Shown one piece after another: positions 56,938-64,000 of a stretch of DNA of 64,000 nucleotides (position 1 is its first letter; each line of letters begins with the position of its first letter). The stretch comes from Bradyrhizobium iriomotense (GTDB taxonomy: Bacteria; Pseudomonadota; Alphaproteobacteria; Rhizobiales; Xanthobacteraceae), in assembly GCF_030160715.1 (NCBI RefSeq), contig NZ_BSOW01000004.1, positions 124,001 through 188,000 of the forward strand. The letters run 5' to 3'. The position numbers were made by a program, and so were the translations under genes. The notes beneath the pieces were generated by a model. It saw nothing but the letters and a program-made list of their open reading frames with translations. It made no database searches and was not told where the DNA came from.

Positions 56938-57062
56938 TCACTCTGAGGTGGCCGCGAAGCGGCCCTCGAAGGGCGACGGCCCCCCGCGCTATTTCGGCCG
57001 TTCATCCTTCGAGGCTCGCCTTGCGATCCGTTCGGATCGCAAAGCTCGCACGTGAGGATGAC
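56938..57062. repeat. Intergenic palindromic element (CTGAGG family), second copy
   Basis: Diverged copy of 9208-9310: GTCACTCTGAGGTGGCCGC...CCCTCGAAGGGCGACGG on the left, CATCCTTCGAGGCTCGC...GTGAGGATGACGGGG on the right, with an inner GCGATCCG / CGGATCGC stem. Confidence 0.75.
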
Positions 57063-57145
57063 GGGGCTGCCGGCATCACGTGGGTTGGTTCCGAGGGCCA
57101 GACGGGCTACGCTCCCTCCCAATCATAAACGTCAGGGAGGCACAC

Positions 57146-57547
57146 ATGCCGAAGATCGATCATCTCCGCCCGAGCGGCCTGCACCACAATCCGGCCTATT
57201 CCCACGTCGTCACGGCCTCCGGCGCGCGCACCATCTACATCTCGGGGCAGGTCTCGGTGGACGAGGAGGGGCGGGTGGTCGGCGAAGGCAATCTTGCGGC
57301 GCAGACGACCCAGGTGATGCAGAACCTTGGCCTCGCGCTGAAGGCCGCCGGCGCGAGCTACGCCAACATCGTGAAGATCACGACCTTCGTCGTCGGCTAC
57401 AAGCCTGAGCTCCGTCCCATCATCGGCAAGGCGCGCTCCGCGTTCTTCGAAGGCATGGAGCCGCCGGCGAGCACGCTGGTCGGCGTGTCGGCGCTTGCGG
57501 CACCCGAATGGCTGATCGAGATCGAGGCGGTGGCGGTCGCGGATTGA
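57146..57547 (+). CDS. RidA family protein
   Basis: A 133-residue RidA/YjgF-type protein, normal length. The family segment ISGQVSVDEEGRVVG and the C-terminal EWLIEIEAVAVAD are present; the Arg of active imine deaminases (…R at the position before the last strand) is not obvious. AGGGAGG precedes the ATG at 57146. Confidence 0.85.
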   Translation: MPKIDHLRPSGLHHNPAYSHVVTASGARTIYISGQVSVDEEGRVVGEGNLAAQTTQVMQNLGLALKAAGASYANIVKITTFVVGYKPELRPIIGKARSAFFEGMEPPASTLVGVSALAAPEWLIEIEAVAVAD

Positions 57548-57558
57548 GGCGGGGACAT

Positions 57559-57655
57559 AGGATGGGTTCAGCCCTTCGCGACACCCATCGCCTTTCGTCG
57601 TTTGATAGAAGCTTGATGGGTTTCGCCCTTGCTCCACCCATCCTACGGCCTAGAA
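57559..57655. repeat. Intergenic repeat (TAGGATGGGT inverted)
   Basis: ATAGGATGGGTTCAGCCC at the left pairs with GCTCCACCCATCCTACGG at the right, with an inner CACCCATCGCC / GATGGGTTTCGCCC pair. It separates the convergent RidA and dinB genes. Confidence 0.75.
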
Positions 57656-57659
57656 GCAC

Positions 57660-58964
57660 TCACTCCCGCTCCGCCTTCTCCGGCCCGTCATACGCGATGC
57701 CGCGGATCACCGCGGCGCTGCCGAACTTCTTGCGCAGATCGTCCATCGCCCGCTCCGCATGCGCCGCACGGCGGTCGAGCATGTCGGTGTCGTCGGCGGC
57801 CGAGCCCGCGCGCAGTGCGCTGACGCCGGCGCCCATCAGGCGGAAGGCGGTGCCGTCGATCTCCTTGGCCAGCATCTCGCGGCAGATCGAAAAGATCTTT
57901 GCGGCGAGCTGCGTCGGCGCGTTGATCGATTGCGATCGGGTGCGCTGGCGGAAGTCGGCGGTCTTCAGCTTCAGCGTGATGGTCGAGCCCGCAAGCTCGC
58001 CGCTCTTGAGCCGTGACGACGTCTTCTCGCAGAGCCGCCACAAGATCTTCTCAAGCGTTGCGAAGTCGCGGATGTCGCTCTCGAACGTGGTCTCGCTGGA
58101 AATCGTCTTGGCGCCGCGATCAGGCTCGACGCGGCGATCGTCGATGCCGCGCGCGAGCCGCCAGAGTCTGCGGCCATCGCTCGGAAACTGCCGCATCAGC
58201 TCGATCTCGTCGGCCTTTTGCAGGTCGGCGATGATACGGAAGCCGCGCTGCACCAGCCGCTCCTGCGTCGCCGGCCCCACGCCGAAGATGAAGCCGACGG
58301 GCTTTTCCGCGAGCATCAGGCGGGCCTCCTCCTGGTCGAGGCTCGCAAAGCCGCGCGGCTTGTCGAGATCGGAGGCGATCTTGGCCAGAAACTTGTTGCA
58401 GGAGAGCCCGACCGACACGGTGATGCCGATGTCGCGCTCGACGTCGCGGGCAAAGCGTGCCAGCACCTTTGCCGGGATCATGCCGTGCACACGTTCGGTG
58501 CCGGAGAGATCGAGAAAGGCCTCGTCGATCGAGAGCGGCTCGACCAGAGGCGTCAGCGCCTGCATGGCGTGGCGCACCTCGCGTCCGACACGGACATATT
58601 TGGCCATGTCGGGGCGAATCACGGTCGCATGCGGGCAGGCTTCCAACGCCTTGAACATTGGCATCGCCGAGCGCACGCCGAAGGTGCGCGCGATGTAGCA
58701 GGCGGCCGACACCACGCCGCGCTTGCCACCTCCGATGATCACGGGCTTGTCGGCGATGTCGGGATTGTCGCGCTTCTCGACCGTCGCGTAGAACGCGTCG
58801 CAGTCGATATGGGCGATCGTCAGCGCGGCGAGCGCGCGGTGGCGGACGAGCCGCGGGGAACCGCAGGCGGAACAGCGCCGCGCCGACATGGCTCGATTGG
58901 ATTCCTGGTCGGCCAGACAATCCCGGCAGAAGCAGCGGGGCCCGGCCGGGTCGAGGGCGTTCAC
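57660..58964 (-). CDS. dinB: DNA polymerase IV (DinB) with N-terminal cysteine cluster
   Basis: Y-family polymerase of 434 residues. Catalytic motifs HIDCDAFYATVEKRD and SIDEAFLDL are present, followed by the little-finger domain. Before them is a 45-residue extension with five Cys (RCFCRDC and RRCSACG), which looks like a small zinc-binding module and is known in rhizobial DinB forms. The gene overlaps the DUF3572 gene by four bases (58961-58964), so the two are coupled. It carries out mutagenic lesion bypass. Confidence 0.93.
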   Translation of the reverse strand: MNALDPAGPRCFCRDCLADQESNRAMSARRCSACGSPRLVRHRALAALTIAHIDCDAFYATVEKRDNPDIADKPVIIGGGKRGVVSAACYIARTFGVRSAMPMFKALEACPHATVIRPDMAKYVRVGREVRHAMQALTPLVEPLSIDEAFLDLSGTERVHGMIPAKVLARFARDVERDIGITVSVGLSCNKFLAKIASDLDKPRGFASLDQEEARLMLAEKPVGFIFGVGPATQERLVQRGFRIIADLQKADEIELMRQFPSDGRRLWRLARGIDDRRVEPDRGAKTISSETTFESDIRDFATLEKILWRLCEKTSSRLKSGELAGSTITLKLKTADFRQRTRSQSINAPTQLAAKIFSICREMLAKEIDGTAFRLMGAGVSALRAGSAADDTDMLDRRAAHAERAMDDLRKKFGSAAVIRGIAYDGPEKAERE

Positions 58965-59260
58965 GGCACGTCGCGCTCCCAGTGCGGGTCGCCCAGAACC
59001 TGTCGGGCCGCGGCAATGTTGGTCGGATGGAGTTCCGAGGCGTTCGCAAAGGCCTTCACCGTTGCGTCATCGCGCAGCACGAAATCGAGCACGCTGATAA
59101 GGAAATTCGGGTCGGAAGCCGCGTTCCGCAGCGTTTCCGGGCCGATGCCGGTCTCGGCCAGAAACAGGCCCAGCCGCTCGGGGTCGCCGGCGACGAAAGA
59201 CAAAGCCTGAATCGCAACGATTTCAGCTACTTCGCGGGGGTTTTGAACAGGCTTTTTCAA
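58961..59260 (-). CDS. DUF3572 family protein
   Basis: A 99-residue helical protein of the alphaproteobacterial DUF3572 family (AEIVAIQALSFVAGDPERLGLFL). Function unknown. Its stop overlaps the start of dinB, which implies a translational link and possibly a shared role in DNA damage tolerance; the latter is inference. Confidence 0.85.
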   Translation of the reverse strand: MKKPVQNPREVAEIVAIQALSFVAGDPERLGLFLAETGIGPETLRNAASDPNFLISVLDFVLRDDATVKAFANASELHPTNIAAARQVLGDPHWERDVP

Positions 59261-59318
59261 GCGGACGGTTTGCCTTTCCGTTAACTTTCGGTCTCTAATT
59301 TGGAATCATCATGCCCGA

Positions 59319-59351
59319 GTCTTGGGATCGTGTCTTGGGATCGTGTCTTGG
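59319..59351. repeat. Two and a half tandem copies of a 13-base unit
   Basis: GTCTTGGGATCGT at 59319-59331 and 59332-59344, then GTCTTGG. It lies in the 273-base gap between DUF3572 and divK, and a related GTCTTGGGAC follows at about 59361. Confidence 0.85.
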
Positions 59352-59533
59352 CTACTCGAAGTCTTGGGACCCTGGGCAAGCAACTGGAAACCACATCGCG
59401 GAAAGTTGGCCCTCCGGTTTAACGAAACTAGAGCGAATCTGAGGCTAGTTTGAATCCAGTTTTCGAAGCGCCGGCTGAAGGCGCCTGAGGCGTCACATGT
59501 CGAACAGGTCTCCTGACAAGTGGGAGGGACGGG

Positions 59534-59899
59534 ATGGCTAAGACCGTCCTGATCGTGGAGGACAACGAGCTCAACATGAAGCTCTTCCGCGACCTGTTGG
59601 AGGCGCACGGCTATCAGACCTCGGGCACCAGCAACGGCTACGAGGCGCTCGATCTCGTTCGCAAGATGCGCCCCGATCTCGTGCTGATGGATATCCAGCT
59701 GCCGCAGGTGTCGGGGCTCGAGGTCACGCGCTGGATCAAGGACGATCCGGAGCTGCGCAATATTCCTGTCGTCGCCGTGACCGCATTCGCGATGAAGGGT
59801 GACGAAGAGCGCATACGCGAGGGCGGCTGCGAGGCGTATCTTTCCAAGCCGATCTCGGTCGGCAAGTTCATCGAGACGGTCCGGCGTTTTATCGGGTAG
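59534..59899 (+). CDS. divK: Single-domain response regulator DivK
   Basis: A 121-residue receiver-only protein. Phospho-acceptor Asp in [13 protein letters not shown], acidic pair EDNELN, and the switch Thr and Lys ([18 protein letters not shown]). It acts with the histidine kinases PleC and DivJ to control CtrA and asymmetric division. GGGAGGGACGGG precedes the ATG. It is 13 bases upstream of pleD. Confidence 0.95.
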   Translation: MAKTVLIVEDNELNMKLFRDLLEAHGYQTSGTSNGYEALDLVRKMRPDLVLMDIQLPQVSGLEVTRWIKDDPELRNIPVVAVTAFAMKGDEERIREGGCEAYLSKPISVGKFIETVRRFIG

Positions 59900-59912
59900 G
59901 GAGTGAATTTCA

Positions 59913-61286
59913 GTGTCCGCGCGTATCCTCGTCGTCGATGACGTCCCTGCCAACGTCAAGCTGCTGGAAGCCCGGCTCTCCGCCGAGTATTTCGACGTGA
60001 TGACGGCCTCGAACGGCAGTGAAGCGCTGGCGATCTGCCGCCGCGCCGAATGCGACATCATCCTGCTCGACGTCATGATGCCCGACATGGACGGGTTCGA
60101 GGTCTGCCGCCGGCTGAAGACCGATCCGGTGACGCACCACATTCCCGTCGTGATGGTGACCGCGCTCGACAGCCCCGCCGATCGCGTGCGCGGCCTGGAG
60201 GCCGGAGCCGACGATTTTCTCACAAAACCCGTCTCGGACGTCGTGCTGATCGCGCGCGTGCGTTCGCTGACGCGGCTGAAGATGATGACCGACGAATTGC
60301 GCATGCGCGCCATCACCTCGCTCGAGATCGGCGTGCAGGCGCCCGAGCGCAGCGCTGTGGCCGACACCGGCAAGGGCGGCCGCATCCTCCTGGTCGACGA
60401 CCGGCAGTCGTCCTATGAGCGGCTGGCGACGCTGCTTTCGGCCGAGCACAGCGTCGATGTCGAGCCCAATCCGACGGAGGCACTGTTCCACGCCGCCGAG
60501 GGCAATTACGACCTGCTGATCGTCTCGCTCGACCTCAACAATTTCGACGGCTTGCGGCTGTGCAGCCAGGCGCGCTCGCTCGAGCGCACCCGCCATGTGC
60601 CAATCCTCGCCATTGCGGACGCCGAGAGTGGCACGCGGCTGCTCCGCGGGCTCGAGATCGGCGTCAACGACTATCTGTTGCGTCCCGTCGACAAGAACGA
60701 GCTGCTCGCGCGTGCGCGCACGCAGATCCGCCGCCGCCGCTACACCGATCATCTGCGCGACAACGTGCAGAACTCGATCGAGATGGCGATTACCGACGCG
60801 CTCACCGGCCTGCACAATCGCCGCTACATGGAAAGCCATCTGGGGACGCTCGCCGAGCAGGCTTCGACCCGCGGCAAACCGCTCGCGCTGATGATTCTGG
60901 ACATCGACTATTTCAAGTCGATCAACGACAATTACGGGCATGATGCCGGCGACGACGTCTTGCGCGAATTCGCGGTGCGCGTGCGCAAATCGATCCGCGG
61001 CATCGATCTCGCCTGCCGCTATGGCGGCGAGGAGTTCGTCATCGTGATGCCTGAGACCGATCTGCACGTCGCCGGCATGGTGGCCGAGCGCCTGCGCCGC
61101 TCGATCGCCGGCGAGCCGTTCTCCGTCCACAAGGGCACCAAGCGCATCGAGGTCACGATCTCGATCGGCCTGACCACGCTGGAGCAGAAGGGCGAGGCCG
61201 TCGCCGACGTGCTGAAGCGGGCGGACATGGCGCTCTACCGCGCCAAGCACGACGGCCGCAATCGCGTGGTGTCGCAGGCGGCGTGA
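59913..61286 (+). CDS. pleD: Response regulator/diguanylate cyclase PleD
   Basis: A 457-residue c-di-GMP synthase: a first receiver with Asp in IILLDVMMPDMDG, a second, degenerate receiver (DLLIVSLDLNNFDG) that serves as adaptor, and a GGDEF domain with GGEEF at about 370. RGID five residues ahead of GGEEF is the allosteric I-site. It controls pole development and cell cycle. GTG start at 59913. Co-transcribed with divK. Confidence 0.95.
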   Translation: MSARILVVDDVPANVKLLEARLSAEYFDVMTASNGSEALAICRRAECDIILLDVMMPDMDGFEVCRRLKTDPVTHHIPVVMVTALDSPADRVRGLEAGADDFLTKPVSDVVLIARVRSLTRLKMMTDELRMRAITSLEIGVQAPERSAVADTGKGGRILLVDDRQSSYERLATLLSAEHSVDVEPNPTEALFHAAEGNYDLLIVSLDLNNFDGLRLCSQARSLERTRHVPILAIADAESGTRLLRGLEIGVNDYLLRPVDKNELLARARTQIRRRRYTDHLRDNVQNSIEMAITDALTGLHNRRYMESHLGTLAEQASTRGKPLALMILDIDYFKSINDNYGHDAGDDVLREFAVRVRKSIRGIDLACRYGGEEFVIVMPETDLHVAGMVAERLRRSIAGEPFSVHKGTKRIEVTISIGLTTLEQKGEAVADVLKRADMALYRAKHDGRNRVVSQAA

Positions 61287-61318
61287 GGCTGCCTGCGCAT
61301 AAAAATGCGAAAACAACC

Positions 61319-61560
61319 CCATGCACAGTAGCCGGCGCTAGCCGGATCAAGGACTTGCGCAGGTGGCAAGATGACTAGCGCTGGCAGCGGCGCCATTTGA
61401 CCCGTCGGGCAAAACAGGAGCATATTGGTAGGGTCGCGACAGCCCCGCAAACTCCGCTGTCATTCCCCGCGAAGGCGGGGAATCCAGTACGCCGCGGCCT
61501 CACGGTTCAAGCCTCACTGTCTCTGGAATACTGGATCACCCGCTTTCGCGGGTGATGACA
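61319..61560. repeat. Long direct repeat, copy 1
   Basis: Starts CCATGCACAGTAGC, includes TTTGACCCGTCGGGCAAAAC and GGAGCATATTGGTAGGG, and ends with a palindromic element (GTCATTCCCCGCGAAGGCGGGG... to GGGTGATGACA, 61459-61560). Copy 2 is at 62080-62296. This copy also fills most of the 334-base gap after pleD. Confidence 0.85.
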
Positions 61561-61620
61561 CCGTGTGATGCGGTGGCAGCGGTTAGTGCGGCGTGCGCTG
61601 CGTTCCATAACCGGTGTAAG

Positions 61621-61956
61621 TCAAATTATGCGCGGAATCCCAGCGGTGCGGTCACCTTCGATTTCACCTGCTATGAGCCTATCGAGCATGGCGTGGAAGT
61701 CTCCGGCCAAGTGGACATGCTCCCGGACCGATGACAGGTATTCCGCCCGACTTTCGATTGCTGTCGCGGCAGACCGAATGCAGGCCAGTATTTGTTTGGA
61801 AATCACGTACTCGTTTTTAAGTCCCCGAGCCTTGTGCCACAGATGGGCATGTAGGGCTTGAAACGCGGGGAGGTCGAACACGTCCGCGGAAAGCAGACGA
61901 TCGACGGATCGTTGCTTTAGTTCTTCGAGCTGAGCGTCGTAGTAATTTTCTGACAT
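61621..61956 (-). CDS. Small uncharacterised protein between direct repeats
   Basis: A 111-residue soluble, helical protein (start MSENYYDAQLEELKQRSVD; central LHAHLWHKARGLKNEYV). No domain recognised. It has an ATG and a lower GC content than the genes around it, and is flanked by two copies of a long repeat, so it may be acquired cargo. Confidence 0.55.
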   Translation of the reverse strand: MSENYYDAQLEELKQRSVDRLLSADVFDLPAFQALHAHLWHKARGLKNEYVISKQILACIRSAATAIESRAEYLSSVREHVHLAGDFHAMLDRLIAGEIEGDRTAGIPRII

Positions 61957-62079
61957 CGCACCTAGCTAACCAGCTTTCTCGTTTCCTTTTCCCTGTAGCA
62001 CAAAGCCTGCTAGGTGCCGATGCTGATGTGGCAGCCGGTATGAGGATGGGCGAGGGACAAGACAAAACCGGAAAGCGGT

Positions 62080-62296
62080 CCCATGCACAGTAGCGTTAGT
62101 TGGATCGAGACTTGCGCGGGTAGCAGGGCGGTTTGACCCGTCGGGCAAAACAGGAGCATATTGGTAGGGCGGCGACGGTCCCACAAACTCAGCTGTCATT
62201 CCCCGCGTAGGCGGGGAATCCAGTACGCCGCGGCCTCACGGTTCTCGCCTCGCTGTCTCTGGAATACTGGATGCCCCGCCTTCGCGGGGCATGACA
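62080..62296. repeat. Long direct repeat, copy 2
   Basis: Matches 61319-61560 over the segments CCATGCACAGTAGC, TTTGACCCGTCGGGCAAAAC, GGAGCATATTGGTAGGG and the terminal palindrome, with small deletions near the start. The terminal palindrome spans 62194-62296. Confidence 0.85.
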
Positions 62297-62318
62297 CGGC
62301 ACGATTCGGCGACGGCGG

Positions 62319-62933
62319 CTATTTTGGCGTCGGCTTGCTACGCTGCACCGGCTTCGCATCACCACCCACATCCACCCCCGCATTCCGCAGCAGCACCGTC
62401 GCCGCTTCCTTCGCCGCGCGGGCCATTGCCGGATCGTCACGCACGAGGTCCTGCGCAATCGAACCGTCGACCAGCAGCACGAGCTGTGTCGCGAGCGCCT
62501 CCGCATCGGCAACGCCGAGCTCGGTCAGGCGGTCGCGAAACCAGAGGCGGCGGCTTTCCTTGAAGGCGATTGCGATCTTCTTCACGGCGCGATCCGAAGG
62601 CCCGAGCTCGGCCACCGCATTCACGAACGGGCAGCCGCGGAAATCCTTGGCCGCAAAGCGCCGCTCCAGCGAATCGAAGGTAGCGAGGATCTGCTCGGCC
62701 GGCGGCTTGTCGGAAGGGCGTGCGCTTACGAAGCGCCGCTCGAGATAGGCCGCGATCAGCGCGTCCTTGGACGGAAAGTGGTTGTAGAGCGTGCGCTTGC
62801 TGATGCCGATCTCGGCCGCGACCATATCGACGCCGACGGCGCGGATGCCCTCAAGATAGAACAGCCGGTCGGCGGTCTTGAGGATCCGCTCCTTCATGTC
62901 CGTCTTGATATCCGATTTTGCAGGGGCAGCCAT
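62319..62933 (-). CDS. TetR family transcriptional regulator
   Basis: A 204-residue TetR-type repressor. The HTH is around residues 30-55 (GVDMVAAEIGISKRTLYNHFPSKDALI), followed by a helical ligand domain with one Cys (DFRGCPFVNAVAEL). It is divergent from an MFS gene; two palindromes in the 129-base gap probably control both. This subgroup often senses electrophiles, but that is inference. Confidence 0.9.
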   Translation of the reverse strand: MAAPAKSDIKTDMKERILKTADRLFYLEGIRAVGVDMVAAEIGISKRTLYNHFPSKDALIAAYLERRFVSARPSDKPPAEQILATFDSLERRFAAKDFRGCPFVNAVAELGPSDRAVKKIAIAFKESRRLWFRDRLTELGVADAEALATQLVLLVDGSIAQDLVRDDPAMARAAKEAATVLLRNAGVDVGGDAKPVQRSKPTPK

Positions 62934-63004
62934 TACACAGACCTGTTTACTTGGTCCTTGACAGCGGATCGCGTGCTTATTCTAAGTTACACAGGCCTGT
63001 GTAA
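62933..63004. promoter_or_regulatory. Two TetR-type operators and a promoter in the intergenic region
   Basis: TTACACAGGCCTGTGTAA at 62987-63004 is a perfect 18-base palindrome. TTACACAGACCTGTTTAC at 62933-62950 is an imperfect copy overlapping the TetR start codon. Between them TTGACA (62958-62963), 16 bases, TTCTAA (62980-62985) reads toward the MFS gene, with the perfect palindrome directly downstream of the -10. Confidence 0.75.
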
Positions 63005-63062
63005 TCAAGCCGCATGGGCAGGTGGCGAATCGCCGCGAGAACAAGAGAACGGGAGATCAAGC

Positions 63063-64000
63063 ATGCCACTGCTGCAGGCGCTTCGTCCGACGCTCCCGAT
63101 CCTGATCGGGGCCTCGCTGATGCTGACGCTCAGCATGGGCTTGCGGCAATCGCTCGGCATCTTCCTCCAGCCCCTGACTCACGACGTCGGCATCTCCGTT
63201 TCCGATTTCACCCTCGCGATCGCCGTGCAAAACCTCGCCTGGGGCTTTCTGCAACCGCTCGCCGGCGCGCTCACGGTGCGCCACGGTTTTCGCGTGATCA
63301 TGATGACCGGCGCGTTGCTTTACATTGTGGGCCTTGCACTGATGGCATGTGCCCAGGGCATGATTTTCGTGATGCTGGGGGCAGGGGTGCTGATCGGCAC
63401 CTCGCTCGCCTGCACGGCGGCTGCGATGGCGATGTCGGTCGCTGCGCGCGCGGTGCCAGAAAGCGTGCGTTCGACGGTGCTCGGCATGGTTTCGGCCGCG
63501 GGCTCGCTCGGCGCGCTGCTGTCGGCGCCGATCGGGCAAATGCTCAATGAGGGCTACGGCTGGCGCATCGGGCTCGCCGGCTTTGTGGTGCTCTCGCTGG
63601 TGATGCTGCCGGCGGCATGGTTTGCCGGGCGGATCGATCGCATTCCGCTGCCGAAGGCGAGCGGCCTCGGCAATGTCTCGGCGACGACCGCGGCCACAGC
63701 CGCGCTCGGCAACGCTTCCTTCGTAGTGATGGCGGCAGCCTATTTCGTCTGCGGTATGCAGCTCATCTTCATCACCACGCACCTGCCGTCGTATTTGCTC
63801 ATCTGCGGCATGGACCCGATGTTGAGCGCGAAGACGCTCGGCGTGATCGGTGGCTTCAATGTGCTGGGCTCGCTGTTCTTCGGCTGGGCCGGCCAGCGCT
63901 GGAACAAGCTCGCGTTGTTGGGGGGCATCTACGTCGTGCGCTCGCTGGTGCTCGCCTGGTATTTCATGCTGCCGCCATCGCCGGCCTCGACGCTGGTGTT
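63063..64000 (+). CDS. MFS transporter (partial, runs off the window)
   Basis: Only the first 312 residues are in the window. A major facilitator with conserved first helices (SMGLRQSLGIFLQPLTHDVGISVSDF) and a later loop (FGWAGQRWNKL). The first half has about six helices with a PIGQMLNEGYGWR signature, similar to oxalate/formate or nitrate-type MFS members. GGGAG precedes the ATG at 63063. Control by the divergent TetR gene is likely; the substrate is unknown. Confidence 0.85.
   Translation, partial: MPLLQALRPTLPILIGASLMLTLSMGLRQSLGIFLQPLTHDVGISVSDFTLAIAVQNLAWGFLQPLAGALTVRHGFRVIMMTGALLYIVGLALMACAQGMIFVMLGAGVLIGTSLACTAAAMAMSVAARAVPESVRSTVLGMVSAAGSLGALLSAPIGQMLNEGYGWRIGLAGFVVLSLVMLPAAWFAGRIDRIPLPKASGLGNVSATTAATAALGNASFVVMAAAYFVCGMQLIFITTHLPSYLLICGMDPMLSAKTLGVIGGFNVLGSLFFGWAGQRWNKLALLGGIYVVRSLVLAWYFMLPPSPASTLV

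Noticed and set aside
61621..61956. The 111-residue gene as a toxin or antitoxin
   Set aside because: No partner gene and no toxin or antitoxin motif can be seen; left as unknown.

Overview
The window is chromosomal DNA of a slow-growing alphaproteobacterium, almost certainly a Bradyrhizobium or a close relative. The evidence is a GC-rich composition, the divK-pleD pair next to dinB and a DUF3572 gene, mipZ, clpS-clpA beside a phasin, eipB, lipB back to back with a fliN-like gene, and many short palindromic intergenic elements of the kind scattered through Bradyrhizobium genomes. Genus assignment is inference; no rRNA or marker comparison was possible.

Layout. 1-3.2 kb: three minus-strand transporters (ArsB/NhaD-like, MFS, EamA). 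3.2-12.1 kb: two hybrid PAS histidine kinases flanking a zinc-ribbon metallopeptidase, a biotin-dependent acyl-CoA carboxylase alpha subunit, an oxaloacetate-decarboxylase-type enzyme and acylphosphatase. 12.2-14.9 kb: a GbsR/MarR regulator whose start codon sits inside a near-perfect palindrome, followed by a tight DUF4166 / TIGR01777 operon. 14.9-24 kb: LysR/tautomerase pair, lipB, fliN-like gene, tRNA-Leu(GAG), two tandem polysaccharide deacetylases, mgtE, a small XRE-type HTH gene and an aldo/keto reductase. 24-29.2 kb: an accessory stretch with a TolA-like protein, an unknown coiled-coil membrane protein, a REP-associated transposase element beside a truncated ArsR-type regulator, and an unusual DUF6892-like protein. 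29.3-40 kb: conserved housekeeping genes (GST, YidB, DUF1489, panC, mipZ, alpha/beta hydrolase, VWA, DUF302, J-domain protein, D-Ala-D-Ala carboxypeptidase with a SPOR domain). 40-45.7 kb: phasin, the remnant of a TadG-like pilus gene, clpS-clpA and small envelope proteins. 45.8-49 kb: a glutamate-receptor-like channel protein, an N-terminally truncated AraC regulator and a shuffled nitrilase gene. 49-59.3 kb: HAD hydrolase, lytic transglycosylase, azlCD, trmO, HIT protein, FemAB-like protein, RidA-GDPD, eipB, a second RidA, dinB-DUF3572. 59.5-64 kb: divK-pleD, a small unknown gene between two long direct repeats, and a TetR/MFS divergent pair with two palindromic operators, the MFS gene running off the window.

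Most genes are ordinary core genes for cell envelope, cell cycle and central metabolism. Accessory or decaying DNA lies at about 25-28.4 kb, 40.8-41.0 kb and 47.9-48.9 kb. The most unusual object is the nitrilase locus at 47933-48939. Nearly all of the ancestral enzyme can still be read, but as at least six blocks in the wrong order, two of them inverted, with the three catalytic residues on three different blocks. Other points worth testing are several candidate operators (GbsR, TetR, PhaR-like, CtrA-like), the receptor-channel protein, and the transposase element with an extra copy of its terminal repeat.
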